Part shown: positions 55,945 through 64,000 of the stretch, one piece after another | Layout of the letters: the number at the start of each line of letters is the position of its first letter | How positions within the stretch are numbered: the first letter of the stretch is position 1 | Assembly (NCBI GenBank): GCA_026225945.1 | Contig: JAMJFZ010004031.1 | Span: forward strand, 9,002,001 to 9,066,000 | Direction of reading: 5' to 3' | Length of the DNA: 64,000 nucleotides | From: Cricetomys ansorgei | Lineage: Eukaryota > Chordata > Mammalia > Rodentia > Nesomyidae | Position numbers and translations under genes: made by a program | The notes under the pieces: generated by a model | Databases searched by the model: none | What the model was told of the DNA's origin: nothing | Seen by the model: the letters and a program-made list of their open reading frames with translations, nothing else

Positions 55945-58739
55945 ACATGAGTAGACTAATTGCTTAGTGCCTGAAACTTGTCTTTACATCTTTGCTTGTA
56001 TAGAATATGAAGCTGTATCTACTGTCCTATAGACATTCAGGGCTTACACAGAATGGCAGCCTTTAGAAAATTTGCTGTGTCTCCTTTTTTACTGATCAAG
56101 ACTTGTCCCTATATCTTTCTAACCAAATGGAGTTCTCAATCTTAGTCCTGTATATTTCCTTTTCTAGTCTAGTCATTGTAAAACTGTATAACTTTAAGAA
56201 AATCACTTAGTATATTAAATAACTAAGTTACATTACAAGACAATTCTTAAATTGCTAAAGAGAAATCTGTAAGAATACTTTCATTATTTGAAAATGAGAT
56301 TTTTCCCCCCTAATTATATTTTAAGGAGTTATGTAGAACAGTTTATATAATGAATTCTTATATCATAGAACTTTGAACTAATTCAGGCCAGATCTATGAC
56401 AGAGACAAAAGAGAACAGAACAGAGAATACACAGTGATAGCAACCATTTGTTTTCTTTTCTTTATTCAGAGATAACATGTGGTTGTATGAATCAAGAGCT
56501 TTTAAAGGCTGTTATAATACGTCTTCAAAGCCATATCTGAGTAAATAAAGCTTTTGAACTAAATATTGTTAAGGAATTATGTTTTTTTAGTTATACAAAG
56601 CCATGCATATGCTAGGATATTTTATTTTAAATATTATTCATTAAAATAGTGTTGAGACCACCGAATTAGATTGGAAGATTCTGTAAGTTTCATATGCTTG
56701 GGAAAGTGGAACAAAAGGAAAAGCAAGGCTAGTCAGCGTTCTTCGCCATGTGTAGGAAGTGTGTGTGGCGTAGCTAGAAACACCTGACTTCTTACAGGGT
56801 ATCACTTGGGGACTTTTTCCCTATGAAATACTTAATAGTTATGGTTTGCAGTTTTGTAGTTTATTTTAGTGCCCTATTGACATCAAGGGTTACTGATTGT
56901 TGTATTAGTAGTTTCTGACAAACAGAAATTTTTTATAATCTAACCCATTTCTGACAGAAGATATAAAGTTTTGACAAATACGTATGGCACAGCAAGTGTC
57001 CAATTCTAAAGAGCAAAATAAATGCAAACCACCATTATGGTGAACACAAACAGCCTGAAAGCAAGTTATCAGCAAGCAAATAATTGTTGAACTGTTATGA
57101 ATGGAGTAGGATGTTGAAATGGGGCATGATTGGCTGATGTTACATGTGTCCTTGATTACCTTCCTTGTGCTTTTATCCTAATAAGTGACATTCTTTGTAT
57201 TCCCCGGGATGGCTAGACAGTCTGACACTGAAGAAGAATAAATATTGCATGTGGTACACATTAAGCTGTCATCCAAGACAGCATTTATAAAAAGTAACTG
57301 GAGAAATTCATAAGAAATTCTGCAGTGCTACAGTTTCCTGGCTCCAGTCATAATTGTCAAAGTTCCTGACACATCCAGGTCTTGAGAAATGATTTAGGTT
57401 TACAGTGGCTTGGCGCATGAGTAATTATCATGGATTTGTGTTCTCACACTGCCTTTGGATGTTAATGTTAGTTTCCAGAATGTTACGCTTTCTGATCATT
57501 TTTATTTTAGGAAATGTCTCTACACTGGCAGTAGTACCCTCTACTCCAGCTTTGGTGAACGGCTTTTTTGGTAATTTGTGTATTTAAAGGCAGAGCAGGA
57601 ATTTTTAAATGTTTGCATTTGTTTTTAATCTGTTAGAAAATATTGCTTGCTTGTGTTTAATGCTAGCAAATGACCTTGAAAATAGTATTTTTATTTTTCA
57701 TCTCCAGCAACTTTGGGAAACCTTCAAACAATCCAAGTAAATACCATTTTTAAACCACCCTCCCAAAAAAAGGCCTCAAGTCACTACTTGATGTTTTATT
57801 TTAAAATATTGTATGCCTTTATTCACGTCCTTTATTATTTTAATGTAGCTCCTTGAGGCCAGGCAGTATTTTATTTATACCCGTCACTGTTTTAAAATCT
57901 CCTTTTAGAGGACAAAATAGTGCGCTAGAGCAAGCATACCTAGTAGTGAGGTGAGTTATAAATCCAAAGGGATGTGTCCTCACTAAGCAGTGCTCATCTC
58001 CTTTCAGCCTCCCTACATGCATAGTTATCTGATACCAGAAAAACAAACGTAAGCATGTATTTCTGTAACCTAACACAATTATTCTAGTCCATTCAAAATT
58101 AAGTAATTAGCATTCCTATTTCATAATCTAATCAAGAATACAACATTCTATCGCTGATTACTGAGAAAATATGATTAAGTATCAGAATGATTTAGAGCCC
58201 ATTGCAAACAGGAAAATGGCATTACGCTTAGTGAGTTTTAAGTACTCAGCTTTTGTTTTGGACAGTGAGAAGAAGTGAGTCGCACTATGTGACGGTTGTT
58301 TGTGTTCGTCTTTAAATCTGTAATATTAATTTGGGGCGTTCTTTTAGGATGTTCTTGATACTTTGAAGTCTAAACCATCCATTTGTATTGAAGAAAGTTT
58401 TTTCCAAGTATAACACTTCTTGACGTTACCTATGGCTTTTAACTCTCTAGGCCACTACAGAGCACAACATATTTGCCCAACTGGTAAATTGAACTATAAG
58501 TCCCACTGTGGGAAATTGCTTTGCTGTGCACCAAACAGCAGTTATCTTAGTAATTGTACCCGGATTCTTTGTGGCTAATAGAGCATGGACATCCATTTTA
58601 GAAGCAAAAAAATTATTTGTCTTAAATGCTTTTAATTGTGAAGCACCCAAGTTAAATGAGAATCAGCAGACTATAATGAGGCACTAAACTGCTTTATTTT
58701 TAATTGTTTGTGCAGAAAAGTGAAATTCTTTTCCCTCTC

Positions 58740-59330
58740 AGTGTAAAACTGTGTATGTCCGACATTTCACATTCTAAACCGGAGCTCCCAACAAGGAGCT
58801 TATCAGAGCAAATTGTCTAGTCCACCCCCTTCCTCACTCAAAACCTAATGACCCTTTATCATCATGGTTTAGATTGCTGGACACAGATGTGAGAAAATAC
58901 AAGTAATCTACAGGTAACTACAGTAGCTGCACTGATGTTCTCGGAGAACTGACTGCTGGGAAGATAAAGAGCTTCCCACAGAGCCTGCGACTTTCCGGCA
59001 GCAGAGCACATCATGAGCTCATACATGGAGTTTTATTTGCTGAAGACTCACAATAAGATGCATTAGAACATTCAGCAGGGACTCTTCTTAGATGAGCAGA
59101 GACATTCTGGAGGGTTATTAGTTGATGCACCAGTGCATGGCATCACTCTAAAAAAAGTTCAGTGATATTAATTCTGCGGACAAGAAGGATTACGGCACAA
59201 TGCAGCACTCAAGTTGCATGCTTTTCTCGATATTTATATAATCTTCTCAGACTCTAATCACTTTCTCTGCACAGAAGCTTCATTCTCTCCGAAAAGTAGT
59301 TCCTTCTGGCTTTTTTAATATGAAATAGAA
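58740..59330. promoter_or_regulatory. Candidate conserved non-coding element in a repeat-free tract
   Basis: Non-repetitive, balanced composition, with dense motifs such as 'caaggagcttatcagagcaaattg', 'gatgttctcggagaactgac', 'agcagagcacatcatgagctcatac' and 'attctgcggacaagaaggattac'. It sits in the middle of 7 kb with no recognised rodent insertions. A regulatory role is inferred only. Confidence 0.35.
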
Positions 59331-62186
59331 CAGCAATTTTTCAGAATTTAGCGTAAATTGCATCCAGAGGATTTGCTTATGGCCAGGTGTTCTGCTCTTG
59401 TTAGCTGCTTAGATTGTGATCAGTGAGGTAAACTCATTTGTCTATTTGCATGCAGTCGAGTAATTTACCATGAAAAGGACTGTCGGTCTTTAATAAGGTA
59501 TTGCACCTGTAGCTGAAGTTTTATAATTGTTACTTTGTTATTTGAAATGATCATAGTTTCATATTGCCTTAAGAAACTACAATGTAAAATGTGTCTCATC
59601 TTTTTGTATATGAGATGTTTGTTTTTAGTTTATTGAATTCGGTGTGAGTTTACTAGATTGAGGTGAGTCAAAACGTGAATTAGACTGCTTGAACTCCAGG
59701 TGTGGGTTTCTTTTCAAAAAGCATTTGCTCGTCATAGTCTTCTAAAAGCTAAATAATTCTATTTCTGTAAAAACTAAAACTCATAGGTTAGGGCTGCTCG
59801 CATTGCATTCATATGTCAAGGTGAGTTATATTCCTCAGACCGTTTTCAGAAACCACCATGTTAGTAATTGAAAGATAATATTCAGCAATCAGGTCAGCAG
59901 TTTATACCCAACAAAAGGAGGTAGTGAGGTATTCAGGGCAGTCTTGTATGTTGTATGTGTTGTATTCCTAGCTACAGGTTACTTCTTACGAGAAATACTA
60001 AAATGGTTAGAAAACACTGATGACGTTGTTTGGGTTTGGCTCCTGCTTATTTTTTGCTTTGGAATATAATGATCTGCTATCGCAAACAGCCCTTTGTAAA
60101 TGGAGTCCCAAAGTTACTCCATATGCCCATAAACTTTAAGGATTAATTTAATATTTGGCTTCTAGTATAGAATGACCAATATGCAAAGTAAATTTTGTAC
60201 CAGACAATAGAAGAGACAAATTATATGTACATACTACTGGTCATTAAAATCTCTGTTACTGTGCTGATAGCAATTACTGTCACTCCTTCTAGAGATTTGT
60301 ATCAGTGATTTTTAGTTTATCTTTATGCATCTGAAATATTCATGGTGTATGGCATAGATTAAAATAGAATACCGAACATGAAGAATTGTTTGAGGCAGTA
60401 TTATGCATTAATTCTGTTTTTAGTTTGCTGTAAGATCTAAAGAAGAAGGAAAAAAAACGATATTTGTTTCCATTTAGCAGCAAATAGAAAACACAGAACT
60501 CAGAATTCTACAAAGTACATTTCTTACCCACTCCGTGTTTAAAAGGAAAGAGACCAGAGGAGCATGTGCAGCATGAGATTGTTTTGCATTTTTGTTTTTA
60601 CATCACCAGATTAAGTATAATGAAACCCATGTGCAAACTGTAGAGCTGCTCATTGGTTTTCCTTTCTTCAAGAACTGTGTATTCCTCTTCTTTCTTCTAC
60701 AGTTTTTTTCTAAATTTCAACAAGATATACATAAAATTAAAAACCTTGTCTGTTATAAAGTTTTGTTTGAGCTTTTTAAACTGAGTGATTAGCAGAAATA
60801 ATGACCCTGTCAGCCTTAATCACATTAAAATGTGGTTAACATCATTTAATTTTTTCCACTTAATATGCAAAAATTTCCAGTAGATTTGCAGTGAAGGCCA
60901 TTGAAATTCCATTAGAACAAGAATAAAAATTTCAGGCATCATTTATTCAGAGAAGAAATAAAGGTCTCGATTGAGAACTGCTGAATCTTTATATTAGAGA
61001 CACTATGAATCATTACATTGAACTGTACCTTACATTTTGATAGACCTGTGTCTGGCATTTCAAATGATAGGAAATCATGTTTTCTCACATTTCATAAGGA
61101 GAAATCAAGTAGACTTGCCTGATTATTTTATAAGCATCTAAAAGATAACCAAACGGTTGATTTTCATGCTGCTTCAACCTGCTTAAATTTTAAGTAAAAA
61201 GTTATTTGTACTCTAAATTAAGATAACAAAAGATTAATTTTAGGCATAAATCAGACTCCAAAGGCAACCTAAGAATGTACAGATTCTATTTTCAAGTTAC
61301 GTTTGAATATATTGAGAATGACCATATGACACCAGCTCTTGTTCCAAAGTTTATAGCTTAGCATTTTTCAAGCTTCAACTGGTACGTTAGGCTGTATTAG
61401 TAGTGTGTTAGATTGCATTGAATACAATGAAAGAATACCCTACTGTTTCTAGAATAATTTACTCTTTATGGGTATTTTTTATATTTAATTGTTGTATTGT
61501 GTTTAAAGAAGAAAAGAAGAAAGGCCTGATTTTACTTTAGGCAATGCCTACTACTTAAATTTCATTTGGCATGTTTGATTTGCCAGTATCCTACATTTCT
61601 TATTGTGTAAAATGTTTTTCCAACTGTAGAAAAAATAAACTGTTGTTGTATATGCACAATAAGTGGAAATGGCTTTCTGGAACCAATCCTGTTGCTTGGT
61701 AATTAAGTGATGATATGGTGCTGCACTTTTTTATTAGTTTTATTTTGTTTCTGAGCCGTTTGAACCGATCACATAATTGCACTAGTGTGCGCTTTATAGT
61801 AGGAAACACCACTGACAAACTCAGGGGAAGTAGTCTGAGCATACGCTCCTCACAGTGTCATTTCTCTTGGCCTGCTTCTGTGTCTGTGGAAGTTGAAAAC
61901 ATTTGTCTGCTTTAGCCATACCACATCCTCCCACCAAAGCTGGGTCCTAGTGCCTCCTCAAAAGAGGATCGAGAGTAGCTCCATAGACCCTCCTGTCCAT
62001 CATGGTATGTATGTTTTCTCACAACCTTTATCACAGCAGTAGGATTTTGCTTAGTTGTCTTGTTTCTGTTTCCATGAATAGGGGAGCTTGTTTGTTTTAT
62101 ATTTCCAGTGCTTGGCGATAGACGCAGTAAGTAATGAATGAATGAATGGGGAATAATTGAAAATCCACTTATTATTTTTATTTTTT

Positions 62187-62315
62187 GAGACAAAGTCTTG
62201 CTGTGTAGCCTTGGCTGGCCTGGAATTCACTATGTAGGCCCACCTACCTCTGCCTCTGCCTCTGCCTCTGCTTCCCAAGTGCTGGAATTAAAGGCATGAG
62301 CCACCACACCCAGCC
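62187..62315 (-). repeat. B1 SINE, antisense, with CTGCCT expansion
   Basis: 'gagacaaagtcttgctgtgtagccttggctggcctggaattcac' to 'gcatgagccaccacacccagcc'. The 'ctctgc' unit is repeated four times in the middle. Confidence 0.92.
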
Positions 62316-62344
62316 ATCAATCCATTGATTTTTACTTTCTTTAT

Positions 62345-62920
62345 TTCAACAGTTTTTTTTTTAAGTAATATTTTTATTTGCTATTTGAGAACTTCATACG
62401 ATGAATTTTTATCATATTCACCCCCTCCTCCTGGGAGGATCCTCCCAGATCCTCCTTCACCTTCCTGCCTACTCAACATCATAATGTCTCTCTCTCTCTT
62501 ACCCCAGTCATTCCCACTGCAAGAAAGAAACCCAATAAGTCCAGTTTGTATTGGCCAACTCCTGGATGTGAGGCCTGCCCTAGAGTGTTTTAAGTCACAG
62601 TCAGTATACCAACTGTTGCTCCTTTGAAGAAAACTGTATTTGCCCTCTCCCAGGCAATAGTCAAATGCCAATAGCCTGTCAGCTAGGGGTGAGATCTCAT
62701 ACCCACCTCCCCTCCTCCATGCTGAGATTTTGTCTGTCTTTAGCTTTTGTAGGTCTTGTGCTTGCTGCCAAATCTCTGAGTTCATATGTGCATCTGCTAT
62801 GTTGTGTCTGGAAATTACTTTTCTTGAAGTCATCCACCACCTCTGGCTCTTAGAATCTTTGTGTCCCTTTTTTACATAGATCCCTGAGCCTTGAGGGGAG
62901 GGATGGGTGTAGATATCTCA
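62345..62920 (-). mobile_element. Rodent L1 3'UTR fragment, antisense
   Basis: Landmarks in reverse are 'tgctatttgagaacttcatac', 'cctccttcaccttcctgcctactcaac', 'caataagtccagtttgtattggcc', 'caatagcctgtcagctaggggtgag', 'cctccatgctgagattttgtctg' and 'catccaccacctctggctct'. It is the counterpart of the sense fragment at 31780. The 150-codon - frame inside it is chance. Confidence 0.9.
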
Positions 62921-62951
62921 TCGACACGCACTTTCAGTCTTCATTAATAAC

Positions 62952-63185
62952 ATCTAGAGCAGTGGACCTAACCTTCCAAATGCTGCGACCCTTTAATACA
63001 GTTCCTCATGTTGTGGTGACCCCCAACCATAAAATTATTTTCATTGCTACTTCATAACTGAAATTTTGTACTGTTATGAATTGTAATGTAAATATCTGAT
63101 TCAAATGGTCTTAGGTGACCCCTGTGAAGGGTTGTTTGACCCCCAAAGGGATCAAGACCCATGGGTTTAAACTGCTGATCTATAT
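62952..63185 (-). mobile_element. URR1-like hAT-Charlie DNA transposon, imperfect TSD
   Basis: The element at 62960-63177 starts CAGTGGACCTAACC and ends AAACTGCTG, with 'cctttaatacagttcctcatgttgtggtgacc' and 'ttgctacttcataactg' inside. The flanks ATCTAGAG and ATCTATAT agree at 6 of 8 positions. Same orientation as the copy at 8638. Confidence 0.88.
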
Positions 63186-64000
63186 AATTTGAAGTAGGTA
63201 TGTTCTGTTCAGATATATCTGTGACTTAAAACACAGGTGAAAGGACTTTGTATCCTTGGGGTCGCCACACATTCTCTACAGTGAGCCAGAGAGTAGATCT
63301 TTTCAGCTCTGAGGACTACATGGTCTCTGTTGCAGCTTCTCCACTTTGTCATTGCAAAGCTAAAGCAGTAAGAGACAGCATGTAACCAAGCAGGCATACC
63401 ATTGTTCCAATAAAATTTCATTTATAGGTCCTGAAATTTGAATGAAGATCGTGTAATTTTACTTGCATAAAGTATTGTTTTCTAGAGACGTCATTTAATA
63501 ATGTATAAAACAAACAAACACATTGCAGTGATTTGCTAGCTCCAAGTTACACCTGCTCATAACTAGCTTTTCTGTTGTACACCGGATGGTACAGCCCTGT
63601 CATCTACTGAATTTGCTCTTTCTGAATCATCAGTTTTTCCTTCCTTAGTAGATACTTCCATGAAGCATGTAACCATGATTACATGATTGTTTTTCCAGTT
63701 TTTTGGAACAAAATACTTTAAGCTCACTTGTCTTTTACCCTACAGCTCATTTCTCTTCCTGTTTGAAATCATTGTGTATATAGTTGGCCTTCTCTGTCCA
63801 TAGATTCTGCACCACGAATTAGATAAAAGAGATTTTTTAATCTATTTTTTAAATTACATCTCTAGTGCAAATGTTTTCCCCTAGCCATGCTCTAAACAAT
63901 GTAACAATTAGTAACATAACATTCATAACATGTTAAGAATTTTGAGTAATCTAGAGGTAACTTAAAGTGTATGAAGAGAAACGGGTGGGTGTGTAGATAT
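63186..64000. other. Intronic sequence to window end, nothing recognised
   Basis: A+T-rich. No exon of OLA1 and no repeat family recognised. Confidence 0.45.

Larger units (their letters stand above)
55196..62186. other. Long repeat-poor intronic tract (~7 kb)
   Basis: Apart from a TCTG patch (~55214) and a (GT)13 run at 55919-55944, I recognise no B1, B2, ID or L1. This is the longest such gap in the window. Base composition varies, with higher-complexity islands at about 58740-59330 and 56640-57400. No exon or RNA gene was found. Confidence 0.55.
1..64000 (+). other. Ola1: OLA1 gene, internal portion (three exons and flanking introns)
   Basis: The window lies entirely inside one gene on the + strand. 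Three exons are visible, separated by introns of about 14.4 kb and 311 bp, with more than 29 kb of intron upstream and more than 19 kb downstream. Joined, they read in frame through 118 codons that match OLA1 as I remember the human protein, from Ala126 to Trp243 of about 396 residues. The start codon, the P-loop/G1-G3 exons, the C-terminal TGS-domain exons, the promoter and the poly(A) site are not here. I looked for the next coding block (LIKIKEWVDKYD...) after 44514 and did not see it, so the following intron is longer than 19.4 kb. No second gene was recognised on either strand. Confidence 0.93.

Noticed and set aside
62381..62833. 150-codon open frame on the - strand
   Set aside because: Lies wholly in a rodent L1 3'UTR fragment, which is non-coding.

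Overview
This window is a stretch of a rodent nuclear genome. It is A+T-rich, CpG-poor and crowded with rodent-specific interspersed repeats: B1, B2/B3, ID and ID-B1 (B4-type) SINEs, three URR1-like hAT DNA transposons, rodent L1 3' ends, and microsatellites. The B1 copies often carry an 'agccagagttacaaca'-type block, which I associate with cricetid rodents (hamsters, voles, deer mice) more than with mouse. That species hint is from memory and is weak. There is no bacterial-type gene content.

The only genuine protein-coding sequence I can support is three consecutive internal exons of one gene on the + strand, at 29473-29648, 44025-44105 and 44417-44514. Joined in frame they encode residues about 126-243 of OLA1 (Obg-like ATPase 1, YchF subfamily of P-loop NTPases). 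They cover the helical insertion in the G domain and the altered G4 motif (NLSE) that gives the protein its preference for ATP. All splice sites fit the GT-AG rule and all phases are compatible. The promoter, the P-loop exons upstream and the C-terminal (TGS domain) exons downstream lie outside the window.

Layout: 1-29472 is a large upstream intron. It holds an ancient antisense L1 (about 6.1-11.5 kb) peppered with younger SINEs and a URR1, then a roughly 5 kb tract almost free of repeats (14.4-19.3 kb), then more SINE-rich sequence. 29649-44024 is the second intron. It is the most repeat-dense part, with an L1 3' end at 31.8-32.25 kb, several B4-type composites, LTR-like elements at 35.0 and 40.2 kb, and large CTC and GAT microsatellites. 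44112-44416 is a short intron. 44515-64000 is the start of another large intron, with SINE clusters at 46.7-54.8 kb, a repeat-poor tract at 55.2-62.2 kb, and L1/URR1 fragments near the end.

I found no previously undescribed gene system. The most useful leads are the repeat-depleted intronic tracts. They contain moderately G+C-rich, non-repetitive islands and are candidates for conserved regulatory DNA. From established synteny in mammals, OLA1 lies between the transcription-factor genes SP3 and SP9, so intronic enhancers for a neighbour are plausible. Nested repeat insertions with clear target-site duplications are also recorded.
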